Positions 22,932 through 37,900 of a stretch of 64,000 bases of DNA are shown here, in pieces. Each line of letters begins with the position of its first letter. The first letter of the stretch is position 1. The DNA lies in the NCBI GenBank assembly GCA_964019695.1, contig OZ026518.1:83199950-83263949 (forward strand), given 5' to 3'. Source of the DNA: Loripinus fragilis (taxonomy: Eukaryota; Mollusca; Bivalvia; Lucinida; Lucinidae). The notes under the pieces are model-generated. The model did no database searches and was not told where the DNA came from. It saw only the letters and a program-made list of their open reading frames with translations. The position numbers and the translations under genes are program-made.

Positions 22932-25900
22932 GTAAATGAGCCTGAACGTGAGATTTCGGTTCTTAACGCATTTGAGCCGCGGCATGAGCTTTCCAACAAT
23001 GTGGCATTTTGACAAGTGTAGACTCGGACGAGCCTCTGCAGCACCCTTTTACGCTTAGAAACTCCAAATGGTGTTCAGTCAGTTGCTTAACAATCATAGA
23101 TTACTCAAGCGACTAGCAAAGGCTCTGATCAGACTGCGCGTATATGCAGGCTGATCTTAGGCTTTGCTGGGCGCACATACCACATTGTTGGAAACTTCAT
23201 GCACTGGCTCAATTATTCGAACAACGAATACTAAGACGGGCCTGTGCGAAAGCACAGTTTCACAATCCTGTTCTGTTCACACACTGGCGCACAAAAGTAT
23301 GGGGTGCTGTTTTACTATAAAATCATTATTTAATGATATCACAAAATAGAATTTGTGATATATCAAAAATACGGATGATTTTTTTATATCACACATTCTA
23401 TTTTGGATATCACTAAATCATAGGGATTTTTGAAATCAAGAAATCGAATTAATGATGTCAAAAAATCTTTTTTGTGATATCACAAAATAGTGACGATATT
23501 ATGATATCACATTGTGATATCACTAATTCTATTTTGTGATATCACTAAAACATCACTATTTTGTGATATCACAAAATCCCCACTTTTTTTTTTAATATTA
23601 CATAGTAGATTTTTTGATATCACAAAACTGTTTCGGCATTTTAGTTCTTAAGAAAAATGTTCAGTCAGTTGCTTAACAATCATAGATTACTCAAGCGACT
23701 AGCAAAGGCTCTGATCAGACTGCGCGTATGTGCAGGCTGATCTTAGGCTTTGCTGGGCGCACATACCACATTGTTGGAAACTTCATGCACTGGCTCAATT
23801 ATTCGAACAACGAATACTAAGACGGGCCTGTGCGAAAGCACAGTTTCACAATCCTGTTCTGTTCACACACTGGCGCACAAAAGTATGGGGTGCTGTTTTA
23901 CTATAAAATCATTATTTAATGATATCACAAAATAGAATTTGTGATATATCAAAAATACGGATGATTTTTTTATATCACACATTCTATTTTGGATATCACT
24001 AAATCCGGCAATATTCATACGCGTGTTCGCTTTCATTCTTATCGGCGGACAAAGCTAATCGTCAGAGCTTTCGCAGCTCGCATAAATGGCATTCAAATCA
24101 CCATGTGAGCCAGCACGTGAGATTTAGGTACTGTTGCGAAGGCTCAGGCTGTGCAAATGCATTCGCTGTACGCATATGACGCCCTCAAATCGCCAATTGT
24201 GCCAGAGCATGAGATTGTGGTACATTGTACTTTTCGCATTGTCGAGTGCCAAAGGCTCAGGTGAGCCTACGCAAATATGCAGACTCGGCAGAGCCTTCGC
24301 TGCTCGCATAAATGGTACACAAATTGCCAGCACGAGATTTTGGTACCGTTCACGAAGGCTCAGGCGAGCCTATGAAAATGTGCAGACTCGCATGAGTCTT
24401 CGCTACTCTTATAAATTGCACCTTTGCTCTCATAAATGGCACCATTTGTGCGAGAAAATGAGATTTTAGTGCCCTGGCGAGTCTGCACATTTGCGGCACA
24501 GCTCACTCGAGCCTTCGTCAAAGAGCCACAGTACCAAAATCTCATGTGCTGGCTCATATTGCGATTTGTGTGCCATTTATGCGAGCAGCGAAGGCTCTGG
24601 CGAGTCTGCACCAGCAACCACAACGAACGTGTGCAACCATCGGTGGGTTGTAGCAATGCTTCAAATAATGTTCACAGTGCATTGTAATAAAATATGAAAA
24701 AAAAGTTAGAAAGCGGCTCGGACCTACTATTGTTGGGTCCGAGAAAGCGGTAATCGCTTTTTGAACCATTATTTTATGGGAATATGACAATAGCTATGCT
24801 TAATAATGCATATTTCCCTTAATTCAGGCAGTCGCAATATAAAACAAGCGGCCCTAAATCGCTCACACGAGTTTTGTTTAACATTAACATATGGGTATCT
24901 GTCGACTTGGTGACACCTAGGGTAGGGCCTATTTTGGCCCCCGGGGGCAGAACAAACTGGGTAGAGGTAAACTAGGACATTCTACATACCAAACATCAAG
25001 GCTCTCGGTCTTTTGGTTTCAGACAAGAAGAGTTTTTCATGTTTTCCTCCTTATACATTTTGTATAAGCCTATTTAAAACATGTGGCCCCCGGGGTGGGC
25101 AATTTTTCACCCCAGGGGCATAATTTGAACAAACTTGGTAGAGTTCCACTAGGTGATGCTACATACCAAATATCAAGGCTCTAGGCCTTAAGGTTTCAGA
25201 CAAAAATATGTTTTCATGTTTTTCCCTATTTAAGTCTATGTAAAAGATGTAGCCCCCGGGGCGGTGCCATTTTTTGCCCCAGGGGCATAATTTGTACAAG
25301 CTTGGTAGAGCTCCACTAGGTGATGCTTCATACCAAATACCAAGGCTCTATGCCGTGTGGTTTCAGACAAGAAGATTTTTCATGTTTTCCCCTATATAAG
25401 CATATGTAAAACATGTAACCCCAGGGGCAGGTCCATTTTTGGCCTCAGGGGTATAATTTGAACAAGCTTGGTAAAGGTCCACTAGGTGATGCTACATACC
25501 AAATATAAAAGCTCTAAGCCTTGTGGTTTCATCTAGCATGTTTGACCTAGATATGCAATGGACCAGAACCGTTTGAACAATTTTGAAAAGGGTCCTATAA
25601 GTATCATTCCTGCCAACTTTGGTTAAAAAACCAGCCAGATGTCCTTTGCAGCAATTCAAATTGTTGACGACGCAGGACGGACACCGATTGCGTGGCACAA
25701 CGTTACCAACGGTCCATAACAAACAAGCAATATCTTTAAAAAGTGTTTGTTCTATTTTGATAAAGTTTATGGCTCTCCTTGGCGGGTTTTATTCCTGGAG
25801 GCTGGGAGACATCATTTCTTAGATGGAAGATTTTAAGCATTTTTGTGATAATACAATTTCGATTTTGTGATATCAAAAAGCACATTGAATTTGTGATATC

Positions 25901-28900
25901 ACAAAATCGATTTTTGACATCACAAAATGAACTTGATTTTGTGATATCACAAAATTCGATTTTGTGATATAAAAATACTGATTTTATAGAAAATCGACAA
26001 GGCACCTCATATAAAAGGACCTATGGAAAGTCCTGTTAATGTGTATAGTCCCGCTAGATAGCTATACCTGTACTCCTGTAGAAAATTTTGAAGTTTTACG
26101 CATTCTTTTTCGCGAGTTTTGCGCCGAATATTACCATAAACTTGATGCCTTTAACTTCAGAGATGTACCCCAAGAGGGTGCCGAATATCTGGGGATTTTT
26201 TTTTAATTGTATGCATTAATTCTCATTTTTTTCCTTTGTTTATCTTTTTGTCTACTAGGTAATTTTTTATCGTTTGTGTCATCCTGTGTGTTTTTAAAAT
26301 CATATTTTTGGAAAAAATATTTCAGGAAAACTACGAGGGTGTTCAATATGTAATGAAAACGCATTCATAACTCCATCTACTTTCGCAAATTTCACACCGT
26401 GTGAAGAATTGGTACCAAAACGTCACTTTGGAAAATGTGAAATTTGCGTATGGTCCATTTCGATAATTTTGGGGGTCTAACATCTATGCTCAAATTTCAC
26501 ATCTTTCTCATTTTTAACTGTGAAGAATTGGTACGCATTCCTGTCATCTGCGAAGGACTGGTTCGATTTTTCTCAGATGTGAAGATTTGGTACTCAAATT
26601 TCACAAATGTGAAGAATTGGTACCAGTTCTTCACAACTCAAAAGTGTAAAATAATAGAGTTGTGCTAAGGAGTTATGTCTGTTGCGTTTTGGAAGTTTTA
26701 ATATTTGTATGAAATTTCTTGTATATTTGTATATACCTTAAGTTTTTGCTGGCTGCATGTCATTTCAAATTGCTATCTGCACAGAGGCTTGAAATAATGA
26801 ATTTGAGTGATTTCATAAACAGTAAAGCGAAATATTTGCGTCGAAGCCACACAATCTGATGATTAAAGGATTTTGGAAAAATTGTTCTAAACAAGCATTA
26901 GAAATAGAAACGTTAGAACTTTTTATTCAAAACAATATTAATTATGTTTTTTTTTTTTTTTTTTTTTTTTTTAATAACTGGATGCTGAAATTCAATAGGT
27001 CCCTAAGCACCACAAAACTAGTTCGTAAAATATTCTACGTTTCCCTTCATGATTTTAAATGGCAGAGCGGACATTATTTTGTTACAAGTGCCACTGGCCA
27101 AATCAATATGTCTCTCAGGAACACGATTCATTATGTGGAAACAAGAGGGTCTTCGGGCCAGTGGCCGCTCATTGAGAACGACTTTATACAAGGGTATAGC
27201 AAAGCATTGCCCCTCTCAAAGCCCAGCTATGATGTTTTATTAATCAGCAGTTACACTATAAAGCTTTACATGGAAAAGCGTCCATTTATTATGTTGACAA
27301 AAGGCACAGGACGTTGACACTTTTGGCGGGGCCATTTTTGGTCATGGTCATATTGTGAACAAAGATGGTAGAGGTCTACTAGCTGATGCTACACACCAAA
27401 TATCAAGGCTCTAGAGCAAGTGATGTTGTCTTTCTTACTAGGCCTTGCTATTTCAGATAAAAAAAATAAAGTTTCACCAATATTGAGATAGAAAAACTGG
27501 TTACGCTACCTGGCGGTCATATTTTTAAAACAATCAAATACTGAATTTTGAGCAACATTGGTACAGAGTGTCCCACGGACCATTTGCGCCTAATTCTTTT
27601 GAAATCTGACCAGAAGTTTTTGACAAGATTTTAGAGTGTTTCCTTTTGGTTGACAAGGCAACCAGATTTCTACATAAAGTTGAAATCTTTGATCAAGTTT
27701 GAAAGGGGATCGATCAACCCAGTGAAGATTGGTGAGATTCCACCCAGTGATTTAGGGGGAAGCTATTATTGACGGACGACGGAAGGACGGATGGGTAGCT
27801 GGCAGGACGGACATCCTATGACCACAACAAGATTTGAAAAAAAAGGATCTACCATTGAAAGATATATGAAATTGTGGAAAAGCTGAATCTAGCTCTCCTT
27901 TAACTATATACAAGCTTCACCCTGAGAAAATATTATTCTTGCATATGCCAAAAGGCGCAAAAAGCTCTGTAATTACATAGCTGGACTAGGGCCTATGTTT
28001 CTTTGCTACACTGATTGAAAATTTTCCTGCACTGATTGAAAAATCGCCAAAGATTCTCAATCTAAAATAAAAAGACTAGTGTTTGTTTCTGTATCTACAT
28101 GGACACAAGCTGGCGAATCTGGAGCATAAATTCAAAAGAAACATTTTCTCGCAACGCAGCTCATATAATTGATTTGCAGTCTTACTCCTGTCCCATATTT
28201 TTCAACAACACGTTATAAAATCCTGACATATATGTGAAGAATTGAAATCGAATGCAAAATGCAGCAAATTTTGGGTTATTTTATCGATGTGAATATTGCG
28301 CGTGCATGCTACATATAATTTCACTACGTGCGCAAATTTTACAAAATGTGAAATATTGGTGTGAAATATGTTACGAATTGGTACCAATTTTTCACGCGCT
28401 GTGAAGAATTGGTACCAATTTTTCACAGTGTGAAATTTGCGAAATGTGAAATTTGCGGTTCAACAGAGCATATTCTGTTCGTATGCACAAAGTGTGCACT
28501 GTGAAAAATAAATGCAAATGTACACTATTTTGGTGGTATCTGAGCTACTTGCTCGATTGTATTGATACGGAGTATTACAGCTGAACTTCAATGGCTTGAA
28601 CAATATTATTTATTCGAGATGGGGTAATATGAGTCTTTGACGTTTGAGCGGATTGAGAGGACAGATGAGCGGAAATAAACGGACGTTTGAGCGGCAAAAA
28701 GTGGACATTTGATCGAAATGGAAAATAACCATTTTGAGCAGATTATCTGTATACCTGTGCCCCTTCCGTTAGCCAGAATAAAGATTGCTCAGTTGCTCTT
28801 TAAATCATGAGGCTGTAGCGCTTCTTCACCAACAGCCTGGCAACCGAATATCACAGATACAACATACCCTACTAAGAACCGATTGCAGTTCTCTCAATCA

Positions 28901-31900
28901 TCACCTTTTTTTTCAAAAATGTTGTTGACAGACCTCAATAGGGAGTTCAAAATTTCAGTGTTGACCCAGAGGTCTTCGCAGTGGTATTCATTCGAAACAC
29001 GGAATGTCATTTAAATACGTCGAATAACTCGCAAAATTGTAAAAAAAAATCAAAATAGCCTCCGCGTGTGTGCTGGTGTGTGTGCGCGCGCACGCGCGTG
29101 TGTTTTCTTTTTTTATTTTGCGCAATTGCATGTTCCTTCATGCATTTTGAACGATATGTTTTTACCACTTTCTGATCTATGCTTTCAGGGCCAGTGGCTC
29201 CATTTTTGACGGGCAATGTTATATACGGGACCTGCTACTTCAACGACACCTACACACCAATACGAGGTCGCGTGGACATGAGGCAGGACCTGACAGTGGT
29301 AAGATACAAACATTGTTAAACCTAATTGAGCCCAATGGCGTAGCCAGAACGCTGAAAAAGTTACGCACATCAAAGGGAGGCTACTGTATCAAGCAATGAT
29401 TCTCTACAATTACGTCCCTTTTCAAAAATGGGAACTTCTATAAAAGGAAAGAATTTGCTCCCAGAGGGAGCGAAATGGTCCCTTTAAGAGTAGTTCCTTA
29501 AGGTATAGAAAATCACTTTTACAACATTAGATTAGCTCCCTTGAGTGTGACTATTTTTATTAAGCACTCTCCTCTCTCCCCTCATCTACTAAAAAAAGTT
29601 GGACCCCTCTGGAAAACTTTCTGGATCCGCGCATGTAAATTCATTAATAAAGAATCATGACTGCAGCAGATGTCGATTTCAGATTTCTTGATTTTTTTTG
29701 CGTAAATAATATCAGCTCAAGTTCAGCTATATTCGCCCAAACCAATACAGCTGACCTGGCTAGCATGAAATCATTTGATTAATGATTATCAACCTGAAAA
29801 GATATCCACCGATGCCGAAGGTGTCAAGACATGAATGTGCTTTCATTATGGGTATATTTCAGCAGCCAGTTGCCCGCCATCTTGAAAATTCTAATACTCA
29901 ATTGTAATAAATTGTGAAAGAAAGAAAGAAAAAACAACAACGTTGACCGTTCAATCCACACAATAACACTCTGCGTATTCTATGTTTCTGTCATTCTTGG
30001 TGACCCATTTACGTTACTCTTCATTCGGAGACGAATGAAGAGTAACGTAATTGGGTTACACCAGGGTAATTACAGAGGAAGGGGTACTGTTCATTGCAAA
30101 CAATGTCATTTCCCATCTCACTATTCCTCAAATCTTAGGGGGTACTTGTGAACTTAAGGCTTATTTTGGAGAAATGTAATGAAAATTAAAATCTTCTGAA
30201 ATTACTATGTTAATAAATGTCAAAAAACGAAAGTATCAGATTTGAAACCCGTACCAGAAGAGTTGACATGGTGTTGCAAAAGTGACCATTAGTAGTACAT
30301 TCAAGGTTAAGCGAAATGTCACACTTTTATGAACTTCTACAGGTCATTAAATTAACATTCGAATTACAGTATTAATCTTAAACGTTCGCCATTCATCTTA
30401 CATTGACACTAATTTTTCTCCATTTTATAATATATATATGTGTAAAACATACGCTATTTTGAGTTTGTCTATAACATTATACAGTGTTCAATCTAGAGGG
30501 GGGCATGGGACCATTGGCCACATTTTTATCAAATGGCCCCTTGGTAAACTAGAGTGGGCCATCTTTAACATTATGTGAATGGGGAAATATTGGGCCGCGT
30601 TTTATTTTCATATGAAATCACCTTTAAAATTTCCTAGATTGAACACTGTTTTATAGATCAAATTTGCTTCCATTATTGCTATAACAGGTGCATCTACTAG
30701 GACACACTTTAACCAGATTTGCCCATACATATTAATACAATAAGCATGGCTTTGTCCATTTTGTACTTCAAGGGGTTACAGGTCGAACATCCTAAATTTA
30801 ATATATATTTCTGTCCCTGCCGATAGTTTTTATCTTAGCAAACAGCGCATTATGCGGCATTTCATGTGAGTCTTCATTGTTTGCCAAGGTACATGTTTGC
30901 AGAATGAAAAGGGTTAAACTATAATATTGCTGTTTCACCCATATAAGCTGAATGGATTTTCCTTCTATTATCAAATGGACCAAATTAATCCGTTTCCGAA
31001 TTAAGGGTTGTTGTGTAGTGTTTTTCGATATCCTTCATTGATAGCAAACAGTGAAGATCCTGATCAGACGCCACGTACTGTGGCGTCTGATCTGGTTCTG
31101 CTAAATTGACGCTAGGCTTATATAGGTTAAGTTTGGAATTCACGTTGGCATTGATACACTGACCTATTTTATCGCGACTATGTTTCACCATGTAAACCAG
31201 TCTAATATTTCAGGCACCAGCATTGTTGGAGGTGCGTGTGCAGGTTCGAGGATTACCACAGACATGGATGAGCGACACTGAGCGGGCAATGCACGTGCAC
31301 CAGTGGGGTGACATCAGTAGAAGCTGCTACAATACGGGTCCACATTTTGACAGGGACAACAGTTTTCACGGCCCTCCTAGCGCAACAGACAGGTTATTAT
31401 TGCCGTCACTATAGTCACATAGATAACTCACAGAGCCCTATAAATCTTTTAACTCTGCAAATATCGTCTGCTTTAGTCGTCCGCTGCATATATTTTCTAA
31501 CATTATTCACTAGTTTTAGTGTGGAGGTAAGCAGTATGGACCCAGATCAGACCGTCACTGCAGGAGTTTGATCTGGATCTACACTGTTTGACCTAGAGGC
31601 TTCTTAAACATTTCAGCAGACGACAAAACAGACGATCTTTCACATTGAAAAAACAAATACTAATGTCCTGATGCGGCCAGACTTCACATTTTTCTCGATG
31701 TGGTACTAAACTGTATTCTCCCTACGACGCCATCTTTCTGAGTCCCAATGCCATATTCACAAATGTAAAATAAGATTATTAATGCATTTACCTGAGATCT
31801 TATTTTCAATATGTTTAATACACATTTATGAAAAATGACATTTAAGCCTGAAAATAAAGCGATACATTGTGGCTCCCTTTACCCCTGTCAGAAATCCTTA

Positions 31901-34900
31901 AAATAAGCCAATATAGCTATAGATAACACAACTGTGCTATGAAGAAACTGTAAACAGAAGATTATCCAATTCAGCTAACGAGTAACTAAACTGCAGCTAT
32001 TGAGTGTTTAAACTGAAGATAAGCTGATACAGCCATAGAGTATTGGCAAATTCAGTAAAAGAGTAACTAAACTGGCAATAAGCCACTACAGCTACAGAGG
32101 AACTAAACTGAATATAAGCCAATAATGCTATAGAGTAACTAAACTGAAAATAAACTGAATATTAGCCAATTTAGCTATAGACTTAGAAAACTGAAGAATG
32201 AAGAATAATCAATACAGATATAGAGTAACTAAACTGAAGTTAAGGAAATTTATAAAGTAACTTGACCGAATATTAGTCAATACAGATATAGAGTAACTTA
32301 ACTGAAGTTAAGGAAATTTAGCTATAGAGTAACTAGACTGAATATCAGCCAATACAGATATAGAGTAACTAAACTGAAGTTAAGGAAATTTAGCTATAGA
32401 GTAACTAAACTGAATATCAGCCAATACAGATATAGAGTAACTAAACTGAAGTTAAGGAAATTTAGCTATAGAGTAACTAAACTGAATATCAGCCAATACA
32501 GATATAGACTAACTAAACTGAAGTTAAGGAAACTTAGCTATAGAATAACTAAACTGAATTTTATCCAATTCAGCTAGATTTACAAAAACATAGCCAATAC
32601 AGATATAGAGTATCTAAACTGAAGACATAGAGTAACTTAATTGAAGATAAGGGAATTCAGCTATAGAATAACTAGACTGAATATAAGCAAATACAGCTAT
32701 AGACTAACCAACAGAATATTAGTCAATGCAGATATAAAGTAACTAAACTGATGATGAGTCAATACAGCTATAAAGTAATTAGACTGAATATAAGCCAATA
32801 CAGATATAAAGTAACTAAATGATGATTAGTCAATACACATATAGAGTAAATAAACTGAAGGAAAATGAATACAGCTACAGAGTTACTAAACTGAAGAATG
32901 GCCAACACTGATATAGATGAAGAAAAATGAAGATTAGCAGATTTAGCTACATAGTGACTAAACTGAAGATTAGCCAACATTGATTTAGAGAAACTAAACT
33001 AAACAGAAGTATATTCAGCTGTAGAGTAACAAGACTGAATGTTAGCCAATACAGCTAGACTAACTTAAATATATCAGTTAATTCAGCTAAATACTTACAA
33101 AACTGATGATTAGCTAATAACTAAACTTATGATTAGCCAATACAGCTATAGACTAACTTAAATATATTAGTTAATTCAGCTAAATACTTACAAAACTGAT
33201 GATTAGCTAATAACTAAACTTATGATTAGCCAATACAGCTAAAGAGTACAAATGCACTCGTACGAGGGTCATCCAATAAAGAATGAGACTTTTGCTATGG
33301 CGCAGTGAATTTAAATGCTAGACTTACAAAATCTCATTCAAAGCTAGCACGTCTTTTTGGCTATTCACGTGTACCATATTTGACGTGTTACATAGTTCCA
33401 ATTTTTGTTGCTAGGCAACAAAGGCAGACTAGGTGAATGCGCGTGGACAGCTCACTAAAGATGGTCACCATGGCAACAGATTAAGATGTATAGTTTATAT
33501 TTCTAGTAATACTTGTATATGCTCCTGCAACCTGTCTATAACCAATAGGGAAAAGTAATGCTCCAGAGTCTTCAGCTGTTACCATGGAAACAAAACTTAA
33601 AAATCAAGTTTCCAAGAAATATCTGGTATTTTTCGCTGCCCTCTTGACTTTTATAGTTAATATCAAATAGTCAAAGGCCATTAAAGCGAACAGGGTTTAG
33701 TTAATGTAACCTAAATTATAACCAGCTGCACATAAACATACCTTTTGTTGGATATACATTGCTAACTTAGTCACCATAGCAACGCAAAGCAGTGTGTTTA
33801 TAAAAAATTGAGTAAATTGGTTGCCAGGCAACTAAAATAAAGCATAAACATATTTGGTTCTTCTTTTATAGAAATTTTATGCAACACTTAGACTATTCAG
33901 TTGAAGAAATAATATACAGAGGTTAAATTCTTTCTTTGATAGAAAATAAACGACTTTGAATGACCATAGGTATGCAAAAAATAGTATCAACGCGGCCATG
34001 CATCTTCAAGTCCTTTCACGAAACTTCCTGTTTCTATGGCTACTGATCACTCACAAACATATTGTTTCTATTCCTGAATTGCCAAAATGTCATACTATCA
34101 TTATGGTGAATTTTAACTAAATGCACACACAGATTTTCATACTATGAAGAAAGTCCCATTCTTTATTGGATGACCCTCGTAGTGGTATTAATCTGAAGAT
34201 TAGCCAATACAGCCTTAGAATAACTAAACTGCAGATAAGCCAAATTAGCTTTAGAGTAAATAAACTGAAAAGTAGCCAACATAACTATATATAAAGAAAA
34301 ATGAGAATTAGAAAATTCAGGTATAGAGTAACTAAACTGTGGATTAGCCAATACAGCTATAGAGTAACTAAACAGAAGATTACCCAATACAGCTATAGAG
34401 TATTTAAACTGACTATAAGTCAATACAGCTATAGGGTACTAAACTGAGATTAGCCCATTGGCTTAACAGTAATTAAACTATAGATTAGCTAATACAGCTA
34501 AAGAGTAACTAAACTGAAGATTAGCCAAACCAATATAGAGTAACTAAACGGAAAATAAGCCAGTAAGGCTTTAGAGTATTTAAACTGAATATAAGCCAAA
34601 ACAGATATAGAGTAACTAACTTGAAGATTAGCCAGTACAGCTATGGTGTAACTAAACTGAAGATTAGCCAATATACAGCTGTAGTGTAATTAATATGAAC
34701 ATTTTCCAATACCACTATAAAGTAAAGAAACTGAAGATTAGCCAATAAACTGTAAAGTATTAAAACTTAATATTAGCCATTACAGTTGTAGAGTATTTAA
34801 ACTGAATATTTGCCAATACAGCTATAGAGTATTTAAACTTAATATCAGCTAATACAGCTGTTGAGTATTTTAACTTAATATTTGCCAATACAGCTGTAGA

Positions 34901-37900
34901 GTATCTAACGTAAAGATAAGCCAATACAGCTATAGAGTATTTAAACTGAGGATTAGCTAATTCAGGTACGTAACGAATTACTGGACTGTAGATAAGGAAA
35001 TTCAGCCATACAGTAACTTAACTGAATATAAACAAATGCAGTAATATATAGAAACTAAATGGACAATAAGCCAATTCAGCTATATATAAACCAAACTGAA
35101 TATTAGCCAAAAAAGCTATAGAGTAACTAAACTGAAGATAATCCAATATAGCTATAGAGTAACTTAACTGGATATAAGCAAATATAGCTATAGAGTAACT
35201 GGACTGTACACTAACAATACACTTACAATAAGCAAATATAGCAATAGAGTAACTAAACTGAATATAAGTCAATACACTAACTAAACTGAATATTAGCCAA
35301 TTCAGCTGTAGACTTACAATACTGAGGAATAGCCAGTACCTACATAGAGTAAGAAATTTCAGCTATAGAATAACTAGACTGAATATTAGCCAATACCGCT
35401 ATAGACTAACTAAGCTGATTGTTAGCCAATTCAGCTATAGACTTACAAAATATAGCTAATACAGATATAGCATAATTAAACTGAAGACAAGAACATTCAA
35501 CTATAGAATAACTAAACTAAAGATAAGGAAAATCAGCTATATAGTAACTAAACTGAATATAAGCCGACTCAGCTATAGACTAACTAAACAGAATATTAGC
35601 CAATTCAGACATAGACTTAAACAACAAAGCCTAGTAAGAAATTCAGCTATAGAGTAACTTGACTTAATATTAGCCAATACAGATATAGAATATCTATGCT
35701 GAAGATAAGGAAATTCAGCTATAGAGTAATAGATTGAGTATTGGCATAAACAGTTATAGACAAACTAGACTGAAGATAAGGGAATTCACCTATAAAGTAA
35801 CTAGACTGAATACTAGCCAATGCAACTATAGAGTAACTTAACTGAATATTAGTCAATTCAGTTAAAGAATAGCCAATATAAATATAGTTGAGCCAATGCA
35901 GTTAAAGACTAACAGAACAGGTAATTAGTCAATTCAACTATGGTGATTTGCCAATACAGCTATAGAGCAACGAAACGTAAGATTAGCCAAACCAGCTATA
36001 AGAGTCAATAAACTCGAGAAAAGTGAATACAGCTACAGAGTAACTAAACTTAAGAGTAACCAACACAGCTAAAGATGAAGAAAAATGAGGATTAGCTTGC
36101 ATAGGAACATTGCTGGGAGGGAGGAAAGGTGTTTATCATTAGATTAGAGACCCAATTTTAAATGTCCCAGCAACACATTGAACATGCATGTATCAATTTT
36201 TTTGGCTCCATTGTCCTTGCCCGTGTAGATTCTCGTCTGTCCTTTAACTTTATTTTGACCAAACTTGCTTGTCTCCACCCCAAAAGCGCTGCAGGCATGC
36301 ATCATACCCCACCATGAAATATTTTTATTGCAAAGACAATCCATAAATCAAGGGCCATATTTATCAAAAATCAATCATAAAAAATTAAATGCACAAAATT
36401 TCATCATATTTTCAGATCAAGGGCTGTAACTCTGTAGTTTTTTTTGACAAAGTTAAACGATTTGCAATCCAATAACACTACTTCATTATCAACTCTCATG
36501 CAAAGTTTGAAGAAAATTGATTAAATAAGGCTCGTGATAGAGCACCGAAACCAATTTTCAACAGAAATAAAGGGCAATAACTATGTGCTTATTTGACGAA
36601 GTTTAGGCATCTATAATCCCAAACTACTCCTCCCCAAAATCTACTTCTATACAAAGTTTGAAGAGAATCGGCCAAAAAATAACCAAGACAGAGCATGCAA
36701 ACCAATTTTCAATATACACCGAGGGCATTTACTCTTAGCTTATTTGACGAAATTTACCTATATACAATCCCAAACCACCCCTTTCCCATTATCAACTCTT
36801 ATATAAAGTTTGAAGAAAATCAGTAAAAAAATACTCAAGATAGAGAGAGGAAACAAAATGGTGACAGACGGACGGACACTCAAAGCAAATTTTTGAACGG
36901 AGGGTTTACCATAATACCCCACACTTTTTAAGTGGCGGGGTATAAACACTTCATGAAGAACATGTGGAGCAGATGGGAAAAGTTCTGACTGGGGTAAAAG
37001 GGTTAACTTTTTCATGAAGAAGCTTGCAGATATGATCAGAATAATGGGACAGAGATGTTCAGGTTTTGAGTGATTACGAGGGCTGTTCAAATATGAATGC
37101 AAGTAGCTTCATAACTTTCTTCACAGATATGCTAGAACAAAATGATAAACGTTTCTATAAAGGACTATATGTCACCTTTAAACTGACACCAGACCTAAAG
37201 AAAAATAGAGTATATTTATCGAGCTACAGTCCTTTGAATGAGGGTCACGTTAGTATACTAACAAACTCAATGCTTCGAATATATACCAGTGATATAGACG
37301 AGCGTATAATTCTTCGATAAACGGATGAAATTTCTTGAAATTTTTAAGGAAGTATCCCCAAATTCTTATATAATGGTTCTGTGAAAATTGCGAAAATCCG
37401 ATATGCTTTTGTTAAATTACAACGAATAAGTTTCACTAAAGTCTCAATATGTTTGCAAATAAATGGTAAACATAACACCACCTTTCAGTTTTTAGTTAAA
37501 ATTATCACTTACAAAATACACGAAACAACATTTAAACTAGTTGTAACTCAAAGACAATATGTTGATCGCTCATACTGAATTGTTGCTACAAACTATTGAT
37601 GGATAGGGTGTAATTTTTTAATGCTGAAAGGCATTTTTATTAAGTCAAAAATGCCTTAAGTGAAGGGGTCATAGAAGTTATACTTATTAATTTTGTCATA
37701 ACATTGCGGCTTTATTCTAAATATGAACGTAAACTTTAAGTTTGACCACTATAGGCATTATTTACATTAAAATTACTCACCCGGTCTTTGGGACTAGACA
37801 GATTGAACGTAATTTGATTAATGTAAACAAGTCATTAAAAGCAGAAAAATGCTTGAAAAATGATATAAAGTGTGATTACTCTGTCAATAGAGAACGGCGC

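Noticed and set aside
22673..22939. Upstream ATG at 22673 as the start of the SOD-like protein
   Set aside because: It would put 41 residues before an excellent signal peptide; the ATG at 22796 is more plausible.
23060..25990. CRISPR-like array of GATATCAC palindromes
   Set aside because: Spacing is irregular, spacers are AT-rich and related to the repeat, and the genome is clearly eukaryotic.
26859..27317. 152-codon frame with a poly-Phe stretch
   Set aside because: Runs through a poly-T tract and a repeat; no family signature.
32768..35272. Minus-strand Phe/Ser/Tyr-rich frames (LQFSYSIAVLA) resembling membrane proteins
   Set aside because: Translation of the 36-bp satellite.
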